A DNA stretch of 64,000 nt from Urbifossiella limnaea (GCF_007747215.1 NZ_CP036273.1:2278322-2342321), one strand, 5' to 3'. Positions 1-8,574 are shown, counted from the stretch's first letter. The notes: a model not told the origin generated them from the letters alone. Program-made: numbers and translations.

Positions 1-1
1 G

Positions 2-562
2 CTCACCGTCTACGAGGCTGACGGCACGACGCCGAAGACGAGCTTCGACTTCCCCCGGCAGGACCACGGCGACTACCTGTGCCTGTCGGACTACGTCGAG
101 CCGGCGCGCGACGGCCGGGCCGTGGACTACGTCGGCTTCATGGCGGTGACGATGGGGCACGAGGTGACGCGTATCGCCCAGGAGTGGTACAACGCCGGCC
201 GCTACCAGGACTACATGTTCCTGCACGGCCTCGGGGTGGAGGCGGCGGAGGCTCTGGCCGAGTTGTTCCACCGCGACCTGCGCCGCGAGTGGGGCATCGG
301 CGGCGGCGACGCGGCCGACGTGCGGAAGCTGTTCAAGAAGCACTACCGCGGCTGCCGCTACGCCTTCGGCTACCCCGCCTGCCCGCGGCTCGAAGACCAG
401 CAGCAGTTGTTCGAGCTGATCGAACCGGGGCGGGTGGGATTGGCGCTGAGCGAGCAATTTCAGCTGGAGCCGGAGCAGAGCACGACGGCGATCGTGCTGC
501 ACCACCCGTCGGCGAAGTACTTCAACGTCAGCCGGTACACCGACGAGGCGGTTGCCGAGTAA
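2..562 (+). CDS. metH: Methionine synthase (cobalamin-dependent), C-terminal activation domain, 5'-truncated by window edge
   Basis: Only the last about 186 residues are present; the reading frame is open from the left edge to the TAA at 560-562. The segment reads FPRQDHGDYLCLSDYVEP, then a helical stretch, then FGYPACPRLEDQQQLFEL and ALSEQFQLEPEQSTTAIV. These are the hallmarks of the S-adenosylmethionine-binding reactivation domain that reductively remethylates the cob(II)alamin of MetH. The RYAFGYPACP stretch is the part known to contact AdoMet in the family. The enzyme is cytosolic and makes methionine from homocysteine and methyl-tetrahydrofolate. The substrate and B12 domains lie outside the window, so I cannot exclude a split MetH in which the activation domain is separate. 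Confidence 0.93.
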   Translation, partial: LTVYEADGTTPKTSFDFPRQDHGDYLCLSDYVEPARDGRAVDYVGFMAVTMGHEVTRIAQEWYNAGRYQDYMFLHGLGVEAAEALAELFHRDLRREWGIGGGDAADVRKLFKKHYRGCRYAFGYPACPRLEDQQQLFELIEPGRVGLALSEQFQLEPEQSTTAIVLHHPSAKYFNVSRYTDEAVAE

Positions 563-571
563 CCCGGCGAC

Positions 572-639
572 CCGGGGGCGTCAGCCCGCGGATTCGCTTC
601 TCTGACGCGCCCCGAGAATCCGGGGGCCGACACCCCCCG
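572..639. repeat. Degenerate GC-rich palindrome at metH / acyltransferase 3' junction
   Basis: Two 24-base arms (572-595 and 616-639) match as inverted repeats at 20 of 24 positions. Each arm carries the core GGGGGCTGACGCCCCC-like motif followed by GGATTC. The palindrome lies inside the last codons of the leftward acyltransferase gene, whose TGA stop (581-583) is the TGA of the core. It sits tail-to-tail after metH, so it may act as a bidirectional terminator or be a REP-like element. Confidence 0.6.
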
Positions 640-1708
640 CTCGCCCGGCGGTAGCGGCCCGCAGCCGCCCGCAGGACGCGACCAGCCGATCGGCGCCGCG
701 CTTCAGCCGGCCGTGCATCCACAACTCGAACCGGCCGAACGCCAGGCCGGCCGTGATCGCCACGACGCCCGCGAGCGCCGCGCCGGCCGACGTACCCACG
801 AGCACGTTCGCCTGCTGCATTAGCCGGAACGACAGCAGGAGGAGCGGTACGTGCACCAGGTACAGGCCGTAGCTGTAACCCCCGCCGACGGCCAGGCGGT
901 TCGTCGCGCTCACGTCCGGCACCTGCACCAGGAACCACACCGTCAGCCCGGCCGCGACGCCGCGGAGCCACTGGTGCGGGTCGATGTCGGCGAACGGCAC
1001 CCACAGCGCGGCGACCAGTTGCAGCGCGCACGCGACGGCGAACACCGGCCACCGCCAGCGGCGGCCGTACCCCGCGAGCGAGTACGCCAGCACCCCCATC
1101 AGGAACGGGGCCACGTACACCGACACCCAAGCCGTCTTCCACGACGGCAGCGACGCACTCCCCATCCCCGGCGCCACCACCGACTTCACGGCCAGCACCG
1201 CCAGCCACGCGGCCGCGGCGTACGGAAGGCCGCGAACGCCGACCGCGAGCCGGCACGCGACCAGCCCGATCACCAGCACCATCTCGTAGATCAGCGTCCA
1301 CTCCACGACCAGCGGGTACTGGCCGAGCCGGAAGGCGGTCGGCGGCGTGAGGAGTACGGTCTCGGCGGTCGGGTTCGGCTCCGCGAACGACAGGTACGGC
1401 CCCGGCCACAGGCCGACCGCGCACGCAGCGGTGACGGCGCCCATCGTCAGCCAGTACCCCGGGTAGAGGCGCACCGCCCGGTGCAGCAGGAAACGCCCCG
1501 GCGACGACGATTGCAGGGCGTGCGTGAGGACGAAGCCCGACACGGCGAAGAACAGCGGCACAAAGGCGGGGGCGATGCCCGGGAGGTGCAGCAGATCCCA
1601 CCCGGGGCCGGACACGCCGAACTCGCGCTCGGCGTACGGGCTCAGGTGGGTGACGACGACGCCGACCGCCGCGACGAGGCGGAGCACCTGGATGTTGTTG
1701 AAGCGCAT
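581..1708 (-). CDS. Acyltransferase 3 family membrane protein (OafA/YrhL-like)
   Basis: A 375-residue polytopic membrane protein. The N-terminus reads IQVLRLVAAVGVVVTHLSPY, the usual R...A...H motif of acyltransferase-3 proteins, which move acyl groups onto sugars of surface polysaccharides or lipids at the inner membrane. FAVSGFVLTHAL and RAVRLYPGYW follow, matching the conserved second and third segments of the family, then about eight more hydrophobic stretches. Length is normal for a stand-alone family member. The last about 20 residues (GVGPRILGARQRSESAG) are encoded by a palindromic repeat and are probably not original to the protein. The substrate cannot be told from sequence. The gene is convergent with metH. 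Confidence 0.85.
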   Translation of the reverse strand: MRFNNIQVLRLVAAVGVVVTHLSPYAEREFGVSGPGWDLLHLPGIAPAFVPLFFAVSGFVLTHALQSSSPGRFLLHRAVRLYPGYWLTMGAVTAACAVGLWPGPYLSFAEPNPTAETVLLTPPTAFRLGQYPLVVEWTLIYEMVLVIGLVACRLAVGVRGLPYAAAAWLAVLAVKSVVAPGMGSASLPSWKTAWVSVYVAPFLMGVLAYSLAGYGRRWRWPVFAVACALQLVAALWVPFADIDPHQWLRGVAAGLTVWFLVQVPDVSATNRLAVGGGYSYGLYLVHVPLLLLSFRLMQQANVLVGTSAGAALAGVVAITAGLAFGRFELWMHGRLKRGADRLVASCGRLRAATAGRAGGVGPRILGARQRSESAG

Positions 1709-1759
1709 ACCGCCCCCTCGACGGGCGGCTCATACCGAGTCCCCGCGGGCGCGGGAAGG

Positions 1760-2509
1760 TCAGTGCGCGTGGTGGTGGAGGAACTGCTGCATGTCGGTGC
1801 CGAACGTCTGGGCCAGCACGCCGGGCGTCAGGATCTCGTGCGGCGTCCCCTGGCACTGGATGGCGCCGTCGCGCAGGCAGAGCACGTGGTGCGCGTACCG
1901 GCTCACCATGCTCAACTCGTGCGACACCAGCAACACCGTCACGCCGGTGCTCCGGTTCAGCTCGGCAATCAGGTCGTAGAACTTCTGCTGGTCCTTGAAG
2001 TCGATCCCCGCCGCCGGCTCGTCCAGCAGCAGCAACTCCGGCTGCGGCTCGAGCGCGAGCGCCAGCAGCACCCGCTGCAACTGCCCGCCCGAAAGGCCTT
2101 CCACGGGCGTGTCGACGTGGTCGGTCATGCCGACGCGGGTGAGTTGTTTGCGAATCTTGTCCGTCACCGCCTTCGGGATGCCGAAGAACAGCGGCCGCCG
2201 GCTCAGCGCCAGGGCCAGGAAGTCGCGGACGGTCAGCGGCAGCCGGGCGTCCAGCGCCAGCTTCTGCGGGACGTAGCCGATGTGCTCGGGCGTCGGGTGG
2301 GTGTGGTCGTGACCGCAGTGGAAGCGGATGTCGCCGCGGCTCGGGTACTCGCGTACCAGTGCCCGCAGCAGCGTCGTCTTGCCGGACCCGTTCAGGCCGA
2401 TGAGCGCGGTGATCTTGCCGCGGGCAAGGTCGGCATCAACACCGACCAGCACCGGCCGGCCGCCGAGCGTCACCCGCAGGTCGCGGACGCTGACCAGCGG
2501 GCGCGTCAC
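1760..2509 (-). CDS. znuC: Metal (zinc/manganese-type) ABC transporter ATP-binding protein
   Basis: A 249-residue ABC ATPase with Walker A GLNGSGKTT (residues 38-46), signature LSGGQ (138-142), Walker B LLLLDEP (158-164) and H-loop His196. It groups with the Zn/Mn importer ATPases by its short length and its partner gene. A His-rich insert (HCGHDHTHPTPEH, about residues 63-75) lies before the Q-loop and the C-terminus ends HHHAH, both unusual and suggestive of metal binding. The GTG start at 2507-2509 overlaps the stop of the upstream binding protein, so the two are translationally coupled. No permease follows: downstream is the acyltransferase gene. Confidence 0.88.
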   Translation of the reverse strand: MTRPLVSVRDLRVTLGGRPVLVGVDADLARGKITALIGLNGSGKTTLLRALVREYPSRGDIRFHCGHDHTHPTPEHIGYVPQKLALDARLPLTVRDFLALALSRRPLFFGIPKAVTDKIRKQLTRVGMTDHVDTPVEGLSGGQLQRVLLALALEPQPELLLLDEPAAGIDFKDQQKFYDLIAELNRSTGVTVLLVSHELSMVSRYAHHVLCLRDGAIQCQGTPHEILTPGVLAQTFGTDMQQFLHHHAH

Positions 2510-3465
2510 TTCAGCACCTCGGCGAGGGCGGTCAGGTTCGCCCGCATCCGCTCCTCGTACCAGGCCGGCGTCAGCGCCTGCGGCGTTACCGTCTCCAGCG
2601 GGTCGATCTCCACCAGCGCCGGGTCGGCGACGCCGCCGTTCCGCTTCAGCTCGTCGAGGATCGCCTTCGCCGACGTGTTCGCGGTGTATTGCGGCTCCAC
2701 GGCCAGCACGCGGACCTGTTTCTCCCGGCACATCTTCACCAGATCGCGCAACTCCTCGGTGTTCGGCTCCTGGCCCGGCTTCTTCTGCACCACGCCGCTG
2801 ACGGTCAGGTCGAACGACCGGGCGAAGTACGACAGCGACTCGTGGAAGCTGACGAGCTTGCGGTCTTTCTTGCCGGCCAACTTGGCGACGCCCTCGGCCT
2901 TCAGCGCCCGCAGCTTGCCGACGTACTCGGCGGCCCGGCGGTCGTAGTTCGCGGCGTGCTCGGGGTCGGCGGCCTTCAACTCGTCGCGGATGGCTTCGGT
3001 CATCAGGACGGCGAAGTCGGGGCTGAGCCAGACGTGCGGGTCGGTGCCGTGCTCGTGCGGGTGGTCGTGGCCGTGGTGCTGGTGGTGGCACTGGCCCTCC
3101 ATCAGCTGGTCGATGGGGAGTTTCGTGCTCAGGTCGATGACCTTGAGCTTGGCGTTGCCGCTCCCCTTCTTCACGGCCGAGGCGACGTCGTTGTCGAGGT
3201 TGAGGCCGTTGATGAAGAACAGGTCGGCCTTGCGGGCCAGCCGGGCGTCGGTGTCGGTGGGGTTGAAGTCGTGCGGGCCGGTGGTGGACATCATGTTCTT
3301 GACGACGGCGTCTTCGCCCGCCACGTTCACCGCCCAGCAGTACACCGGCGCGAACGACACCACCACCTTCGGCCCCGGTCGCTCGGGCCACACGCTGTCG
3401 ACGCCGCCGCCGCAGCCGATCGGCAGCAGAGCAGCGAGGAGAATACCGCACCGGACTGCGTTCAT
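2506..3465 (-). CDS. znuA: Zinc ABC transporter substrate-binding lipoprotein (ZnuA-like)
   Basis: A 319-residue cluster A-I metal-binding protein. It begins with a signal peptide ending in a lipobox (LLPIGC, Cys18), so it is probably anchored outside the inner membrane. Metal ligands expected for the family are visible: His66 in GPHDFNP, His145 in DPHVWLSP and a later His in SFHESLSYF. The loop before the second ligand (residues 127-140) holds eight histidines with interspersed acidic residues, the charged His-rich loop typical of zinc rather than manganese binders. The TGA stop overlaps the GTG start of the ATPase. The 84 bp upstream hold the promoter; I could not recognise a Zur site. Confidence 0.9.
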   Translation of the reverse strand: MNAVRCGILLAALLPIGCGGGVDSVWPERPGPKVVVSFAPVYCWAVNVAGEDAVVKNMMSTTGPHDFNPTDTDARLARKADLFFINGLNLDNDVASAVKKGSGNAKLKVIDLSTKLPIDQLMEGQCHHQHHGHDHPHEHGTDPHVWLSPDFAVLMTEAIRDELKAADPEHAANYDRRAAEYVGKLRALKAEGVAKLAGKKDRKLVSFHESLSYFARSFDLTVSGVVQKKPGQEPNTEELRDLVKMCREKQVRVLAVEPQYTANTSAKAILDELKRNGGVADPALVEIDPLETVTPQALTPAWYEERMRANLTALAEVLK

Positions 3466-3516
3466 GACCGCCCCCAGGACTGGGGATAACTTCGTAAAAC
3501 CGACACCGCCATGCTA

Positions 3517-3532
3517 CCCCGCGGGGGCGGGG
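3517..3532 (-). terminator. Possible terminator hairpin after the dehydrogenase gene
   Basis: CCCCGC (3517-3522) and GCGGGG (3527-3532) form a short GC stem 18 bases past the leftward stop codon at 3550. There is no clear T-run, so this is weak. Confidence 0.25.
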
Positions 3533-3549
3533 AAAGCAAGCTGCCCGTT

Positions 3550-4602
3550 TTACGCCGTGAGTGTCACGCCGAGTTCGGTCGCCGTCTTCACGATCAGTTC
3601 CCAGGTGCCGTCGGGAATCGAAATGCCCGCAGCGGTGCGCTCGGCCTTCGCGGTGCGCTCGGGGTCGCCGGGCAGCGTGATTGCCGCCACACCGTCCGCA
3701 CGCGGGCAGCTGCGAACGTACTCGGTCAGGCCATCGGTCTGTGTCACGAAGTGCTCGGTGCCGCCGAAGTGCCTGGGGTCGAAGACGACGAACACGGCCG
3801 TGTTCCCCTGCCCGGCGATGGGGAACGCGGGGCTGCTGCACGGCCCGCCGGACAGGCCGCCGCAGAGCAAGTCCAGCAGCAAGCCGAGGCCGAAGCCCTT
3901 GTACATCTGGGCGCCGCCGAACGGCAGGATGCACCCGCGCGGGTCGGCGTACAGGACGCCGGGGTCGGTGGTGGGTTCGCCGGTGCTGTCCACGAGCCAG
4001 CCGGGTGGTGCGGGCTCCTTCTTCTGGAACTGAGCCCGCACCTTCCCCTCGGCGACGGCGCTGGTGCCGAAGTCGAGCACCACGGGGTCGCCGGAGGTCG
4101 GCGCCCCGAGGCAGATCGGGTTAGTGCTGATGCGACCCTCCTTGCCGCCGGGCGGGGCGACGCGCCGGCCGGCGCCGTGCGAGTTGACCGCGCCGAAGAA
4201 CGCCAGCTTGTCGCGCGCCGCCGTCTCCGCGTACTCGCCGAGCCGACCGGTGTGGCCGCAGTTGCGCAGGGTGCCCGCCGCGACGCCGAGCGCCTGCGCC
4301 TTCGGGATCAGCCTGCCGAGCAGCCGGTGGGCCTGCACCTGCCCCAGCCCCCAGTTGCCGTCCGCCACGACGACCGCGGGCGTCTCGTCGACGACGGTCA
4401 GCGGCGCGCCCGCGCGGTAGGTGCCCTTCTTCAGGAACTCGACGTACTGCGGCACCCGCATGACGCCGTGCGAGTCGTGCCCGCACAGGTTCGCGTCGAT
4501 GAGGCTATGCGCGACGACGGCCGCGTCCTCGGCAGGCACGCCGGCGGCCTCGAACATCGACTGCACGATCGGCGCGAGCGTCGCGGCGGAAAGCGTGGGC
4601 AT
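3550..4602 (-). CDS. Malate/L-lactate/ureidoglycolate-type dehydrogenase (Ldh2 family)
   Basis: 350 residues, the normal length for the Ldh2/YlbC family of NAD(P)-dependent 2-hydroxyacid oxidoreductases, which are unrelated to Rossmann-fold lactate dehydrogenase. Diagnostic segments: CGHDSHGVMRVPQY near residue 45 (family substrate-binding His), NCGHTGRLGEYAE near 120, and STNPICLGAP followed by VVLDFGTSAVAEGKV in the middle. Start chosen at ATG 4600-4602, the beginning of the conserved N-terminal helix; the longer open frame upstream is antisense to the next gene. It is divergent from the epimerase gene with 73 bp between. The substrate (malate, lactate, sulfolactate or other) is not decidable from sequence. 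Confidence 0.85.
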   Translation of the reverse strand: MPTLSAATLAPIVQSMFEAAGVPAEDAAVVAHSLIDANLCGHDSHGVMRVPQYVEFLKKGTYRAGAPLTVVDETPAVVVADGNWGLGQVQAHRLLGRLIPKAQALGVAAGTLRNCGHTGRLGEYAETAARDKLAFFGAVNSHGAGRRVAPPGGKEGRISTNPICLGAPTSGDPVVLDFGTSAVAEGKVRAQFQKKEPAPPGWLVDSTGEPTTDPGVLYADPRGCILPFGGAQMYKGFGLGLLLDLLCGGLSGGPCSSPAFPIAGQGNTAVFVVFDPRHFGGTEHFVTQTDGLTEYVRSCPRADGVAAITLPGDPERTAKAERTAAGISIPDGTWELIVKTATELGVTLTA

Positions 4603-4675
4603 GGTGCGGCTCCAGAGATGGGGGAAGGGTACAATCACCCCCGCCGTTCGGCAGCGCGACCAACCGGGAGACGCC

Positions 4676-5686
4676 ATGGGCTTCGTGGTGAACACGTTCG
4701 AGGGCCGCGCCGGCGACCGCGCCGGCACCGTGTACGAGCTGACGGACGGCACCGTACGCGCCGAGGTTTGGCCGCAGTGGGGCTTCAACTGCGTCCGCTG
4801 GCAGGTACGGCAGCCGGACGGGTCGTGGGCTGGCGTCTTCTTCACCGCCCCCGACTGGGAGACGAACCCGGTGCCGACGCGGAGCGGCCACCCGGTGCTG
4901 TTCCCGTTCCCGGGTCGGCTCCGCGACGGCCGCCTCCCCGGCAGCTCGGTGCAACTGCCGCTCAACGATTCGACGAAACAGCACGCCATCCACGGCTTCA
5001 CGCCCCGGACGCCGTGGCGCGTCCTGTGCCAGGGCGCGACCGCCGATTTCGCCACCGTGTCGGGCGGATTCCGCCTCGCCGACGACCTTCCGGCCGCCGT
5101 CGGTCAGTGGCCCGGCGACTTCGACCTGACGCTGACGTACGCACTCTACCGCGACTGCCTGCGCGTCGACGCGGTGGTGGAGAACCGCGGCACCGAGGTA
5201 CTCCCGTTCGGCATCGGCTATCACCCGTACTTCCGCCTCCCCGGCGTGGCCGACGCCGACGTCGGCGGGCACGTCCTGACGGCGCACGTCTCGCAGGTGT
5301 GGGCTGCGGACGCGGCGAACCTGCCGACCGGCGAGCGGACGCCCGTGCCGCCGGAACTCGACTTCCACGTGCCGCGGCCCGTCGGGGCGACGGCACTCGA
5401 TCACGTGCTCACCGGGGTTACGGCCGAGCCGTCGAATGGGCTCATCGAACTGGCCACGCTGACGCACCCCTCCGCGTCGGGCCGGCTGCGGGTGTTGGCC
5501 GATCCGGCGTTCCGCGAGTTGGTGCTGTTCACGCCCGCACACCGACAGGCTGTCGCGATCGAGCCGTACACGTGTTCCGCCGACGCCTCAAACCTTCAGG
5601 CCCGCGGGATCGACTCCGGGTGGCTGACGCTGGAGCCCGGCGCGAGGTGGGATGCGGCCGTGGAGTACCGCTGGGAGGTGAACTGA
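4676..5686 (+). CDS. Aldose 1-epimerase family protein (galactose mutarotase-like)
   Basis: 336 residues with the galactose-mutarotase beta-sandwich pattern. HPVLFPFPGRL carries the sugar-binding Asn/Arg-type loop, HAIHGF has the first catalytic-type His, and GIGYHPYFRLP has the second conserved His. AVAIEPYTCSADA carries the conserved catalytic Glu. Start ATG 4676 is preceded by GGGAG, and a TACAAT -10-like box lies at 4630-4635. Family members equilibrate alpha and beta anomers of hexoses or hexose-6-phosphates in the cytosol. The adjacent genes give no pathway context, so the exact sugar is unknown. Confidence 0.85.
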   Translation: MGFVVNTFEGRAGDRAGTVYELTDGTVRAEVWPQWGFNCVRWQVRQPDGSWAGVFFTAPDWETNPVPTRSGHPVLFPFPGRLRDGRLPGSSVQLPLNDSTKQHAIHGFTPRTPWRVLCQGATADFATVSGGFRLADDLPAAVGQWPGDFDLTLTYALYRDCLRVDAVVENRGTEVLPFGIGYHPYFRLPGVADADVGGHVLTAHVSQVWAADAANLPTGERTPVPPELDFHVPRPVGATALDHVLTGVTAEPSNGLIELATLTHPSASGRLRVLADPAFRELVLFTPAHRQAVAIEPYTCSADASNLQARGIDSGWLTLEPGARWDAAVEYRWEVN

Positions 5687-5700
5687 CGCGCCGCCGGCGC

Positions 5701-5729
5701 TTGCTTCCGGGGCGAAATCGACCTACGGT
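5701..5729 (+). promoter_or_regulatory. Candidate sigma-70 promoter for the kinase gene
   Basis: TTGCTT (5701-5706), 17-base spacer, TACGGT (5724-5729), about 50 bases before the kinase ATG. The match is moderate; the spacer contains the only A/T-rich patch in this gap. Confidence 0.35.
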
Positions 5730-5778
5730 TGCACAGCGATTGGGCACCCCCGCGGGGGCCACCGGACGAGGGGCGGGG

Positions 5779-7137
5779 ATGGTCGGCCGCACGGCGCTCG
5801 GGAAGTACACGCTCGTCCGACCCCTCGGGGCCGGCAGTAACGCCGAGGTGTTCCTCGCGCAGCAGCCGCGCGGCGGGCCGCCCGTCGTCGTCAAGGTCAT
5901 CCACCCTCACGTCACCGAGCACCCCAAGTTCCGCCAGCTGTTCGACGCCGAAGTCCGCTCGATGGCGAACTTCCAGCACCCCTACGCCGTCCGCCTCATC
6001 GACGCCGCCTACACCGACCCGCTCGGCCCGTGCCTGGTCATGGAGTACGTGCCCGGCGTCACCCTCGAGGCCGTCGTCAACCTCGAGCGCGTGCTGGAGC
6101 CGGAACGCGCCGGCCGGCTGCTCGGCTTCCTCGGCCATGCCCTCCAGGCCGCCCACGAGGTCGGGATCATCCACCGCGACCTGAAGCCGGCGAATCTCAT
6201 GGTGCTCGACGCCGGCACGCCGCACGAGTCGCTGAAGGTGATGGACTTCGGCTTCGCCGGGTTCTCCACGAAGCCGCACATCCAGCTCGCCGAGCTCACC
6301 GGCCACGGCCCGATCCACGCCATCGGCACGCCGGCCTACGTCAGTCCCGAGATGATCCGCGGCGACCCCGTGGACACGCGCTCCGACCTGTACTCGGTCG
6401 GCGTCATCCTGTACGAGTTGCTGACCGGCCGGCTGCCGTTCACGCACCGCACGCAGGAGAAGTTGCTGGCCGCGCACGTGAAGGACAGCCCGCCGCGGTT
6501 CCACAAGATCGGCTGCGGCCACGTCCCGCCGGCGACCGAGATGGCCGTGCACCTGGCGCTGTCGAAGTACGCCAACGAGCGGCAACAGTGCGCCCGCGAA
6601 CTCGTCGCCGACTTCGGCCGCGGGCTCGGCATCGACTTCTGGGAGGCGACCGCGCCCGCCGGGTGGGAGCCGCCCGCGGAGCCGGAGGTGATCGTGCCGC
6701 CGGCGCCGTCCGCGGAGCCCCGCAGGGCCGCGCGGCCGGACCCGTTCCGCGTCGCCTCGGTGTTCGAGATCGCGCTCCCGGAGCGGATGGCGGCGGCGAA
6801 GATCCGCGGGTTCGTCGAGGACTTCGCCGGCCAGGTGGTGAGCAGCGAGCCGGGCCTGATCCTGCTGCAACTCGGGCTCCCGCACGGGTACAAGCAGCCC
6901 GGCACGTCGAGCGGCATCTTCGGCTGGCTGGGCACGGCCCGGCGGCCGGCCGTGCAGAAGGGGAACGAACCGATCGAGGTGCAACTGCACATGGACAAGC
7001 CGGACCCGCAGCTAACCCGGCTGCGCGTCGAGGTGGCGTGCCGGCCGGTGGCGGGGTACACGCCGGGCAACCTGGCCGGCTGGCGCGACCGGTGCGACAA
7101 GGTGAGCAGCATCCTGCGGCAGTACCTCGGGGCGTAG
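5779..7137 (+). CDS. Eukaryote-like serine/threonine protein kinase, soluble
   Basis: 452 residues. The kinase domain fills about residues 9-290. It has a glycine loop (GAGSNAEVF, 17-25), the ATP-anchoring Lys39 (VVVKV), the catalytic loop HRDLKPANL (132-140, catalytic Asp134), DFG at 156-158, GTPAYVSPEM as activation-segment end, and SDLYSVGVILYELLTG. All catalytic residues are intact, so it should be active. No transmembrane segment follows. The C-terminal about 160 residues begin with a Pro/Glu-rich linker and then a folded-looking region I do not recognise, perhaps a sensor or substrate-docking domain. Planctomycetes carry many such kinases. Partner proteins are not identifiable here. Confidence 0.92.
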   Translation: MVGRTALGKYTLVRPLGAGSNAEVFLAQQPRGGPPVVVKVIHPHVTEHPKFRQLFDAEVRSMANFQHPYAVRLIDAAYTDPLGPCLVMEYVPGVTLEAVVNLERVLEPERAGRLLGFLGHALQAAHEVGIIHRDLKPANLMVLDAGTPHESLKVMDFGFAGFSTKPHIQLAELTGHGPIHAIGTPAYVSPEMIRGDPVDTRSDLYSVGVILYELLTGRLPFTHRTQEKLLAAHVKDSPPRFHKIGCGHVPPATEMAVHLALSKYANERQQCARELVADFGRGLGIDFWEATAPAGWEPPAEPEVIVPPAPSAEPRRAARPDPFRVASVFEIALPERMAAAKIRGFVEDFAGQVVSSEPGLILLQLGLPHGYKQPGTSSGIFGWLGTARRPAVQKGNEPIEVQLHMDKPDPQLTRLRVEVACRPVAGYTPGNLAGWRDRCDKVSSILRQYLGA

Positions 7138-7155
7138 CGGTCCTATCATTCCTGC

Positions 7156-8328
7156 ATGGACGCAGCCCCCCTACCAACCGTGACGCTCAAGATCGAGCGG
7201 CGGTCGCAGCACCCGTGGGTCTTTCAGAAGATGCTCGAGCGGCCCGCGGCGCGCATCCCGCCGGGGAGCGTCGTCGAGGTGCGCGACCGGGCCGGCCAGT
7301 GGGTCGGCCGGGCGTTCTACAACGGGCACTCGCGCATCACCCTGCGGATGCTCACGACCGACGCCGACGAACACGTTGATGCCGCGTTCTTCGCCAAGAA
7401 GATCGCCGCCGCCGTCGCCTTCCGCCGCGACGTGCTCAAGCTCGACGCCGACACCGACGCCTACCGGCTGATCCACTCCGAGGCCGACGGCCTGAGTGGC
7501 CTCGTCGTCGACCGCTTCGCCGACACCATCGTCGTCGAGTTCTTCTCGGCCGGGATGTTCAAGCAGCGCGACACCATCCGCGCGGCGCTGGCCGAGCTGT
7601 TCCCCGGGGCGAAGTTCTACTGGTTCGCCGAGGAGCACGTCGGCAAGCAGGAGTCGTTCGACTGCCGGCCGCCGGAGCCGCCGCCGCCGGGCGTGATTAC
7701 CGAGCACGGGCTGAAATTCCGCGTCGCCCCCGGGAGCAAGCACAAGACCGGCTTCTTCGTCGACCAGCGCGACAACCGCCGCACGCTGGCGTCGTTCTGC
7801 TCGGGGAAGCGGGTGTTGGACCTGTGCTGCAACACCGGCGGCTTCTCGGTGTACGCCAAGGCGCTTGGCGGCGCGGCCGACGTGACCGGCGTGGACCTGG
7901 ACGAGACCGCGATCGAGTTGGCGAAGCAGAACGCGAAGCTGAACGGGGTGCAGGCGCGGTTCGTGCAAGCCGACCTGTTCAGCTGGATCCGCGACGTGCT
8001 GCCGAACGGCGAGAAGTTTGACGTGGTCGTGCTCGACCCGGCGAAACTCACCCGCGACCGAGAGACGGTGGACCTGGCACTGAAGAAGTACTGCGACATG
8101 AACCGCCTGGCCCTACACACGGTCGCGCCCGGCGGCGTGTTCCTGACGTGCTCGTGCACCGGCCTCGTGAGCGAGAACGACTTCCTCGAGTCGGTCCGCC
8201 GGGCGGCGTGGCAGGCGGGGCGGCAGTTGCAGGTGTTCAAGGTGAGTGGCGCGGGGCCGGACCACCCGTTCCTGCTCAGCGTGCCCGAGGGGCGCTACCT
8301 GAAGGCGGTGTTCGCCCGGGTGGAGTAG
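7156..8328 (+). CDS. RlmI-like class I SAM-dependent rRNA (cytosine-C5) methyltransferase
   Basis: 390 residues in the RlmI/YccW arrangement. An N-terminal PUA-like RNA-binding domain (about 1-80) contains RSQHPWVFQKML and GRAFYNGHSRITLRML, followed by the EEHI-like linker and a Rossmann methyltransferase domain. That domain has VLDLCCNTGGFSVYA (AdoMet motif I) and TGVDLDETAIELAKQNA. The target-base loop reads VVLDPAKLTR, with Ala where most relatives have a second Pro. LTCSCTGLV supplies the catalytic-type cysteine. It probably modifies a cytosine in 23S rRNA. A TATCAT box lies 6 bases before the start, 19 bases after the kinase stop. The 3' end overlaps the convergent DUF5522 gene by 53 bases. 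Confidence 0.87.
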   Translation: MDAAPLPTVTLKIERRSQHPWVFQKMLERPAARIPPGSVVEVRDRAGQWVGRAFYNGHSRITLRMLTTDADEHVDAAFFAKKIAAAVAFRRDVLKLDADTDAYRLIHSEADGLSGLVVDRFADTIVVEFFSAGMFKQRDTIRAALAELFPGAKFYWFAEEHVGKQESFDCRPPEPPPPGVITEHGLKFRVAPGSKHKTGFFVDQRDNRRTLASFCSGKRVLDLCCNTGGFSVYAKALGGAADVTGVDLDETAIELAKQNAKLNGVQARFVQADLFSWIRDVLPNGEKFDVVVLDPAKLTRDRETVDLALKKYCDMNRLALHTVAPGGVFLTCSCTGLVSENDFLESVRRAAWQAGRQLQVFKVSGAGPDHPFLLSVPEGRYLKAVFARVE

Positions 8329-8494
8329 CGTCGCCCGCCGCCCGCGGCGAGGACGGGTACGGGCAGTTCCGGCACCCGTTTCCGCAGCAGTACCCGCGGC
8401 GCAGCAGAAACGCCGCGGTGAACACCCACCGGCCGTGCTCGACGGTATAATCCTCGCCTTCGACGAGGGGCGGCGGTGGGTCGGCGGGCGGCAC
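8276..8494 (-). CDS. DUF5522 mini-protein (Cys-rich, CCGNGC motif)
   Basis: 72 residues. EDYTVEHGRWVFTAAFLL precedes RRGYCCGNGCRNCPYP. The closely spaced cysteines (CC..GC..C) are the signature of the small DUF5522 family, often found as an independent short protein or fused to other proteins in Bacteroidetes and planctomycetes. The Cys cluster suggests metal or Fe-S binding, but no function is established. It lies tail-to-tail with the rRNA methyltransferase and overlaps its last 53 bases. It is divergent from malQ. Confidence 0.72.
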   Translation of the reverse strand: MPPADPPPPLVEGEDYTVEHGRWVFTAAFLLRRGYCCGNGCRNCPYPSSPRAAGDATPPGRTPPSGSAPRAR

Positions 8495-8574
8495 GGCGGC
8501 GCTTCCCGGGGGTGTGGTCCGTCACTATCCGTAGCCCGACCGGTCGCCGCCCGACCACCCCGAGCTCCCGCACG

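Noticed and set aside
3511-5760. Long plus-strand open frame joined upstream of the kinase
   Set aside because: The first 750 codons run antisense to the dehydrogenase or out of frame with the epimerase; only the kinase part from ATG 5779 is real.
8446-8451. Perfect TATAAT on the plus strand upstream of malQ
   Set aside because: No -35 at proper spacing and it lies 124 bases before the start within the opposing DUF5522 gene; probably chance.
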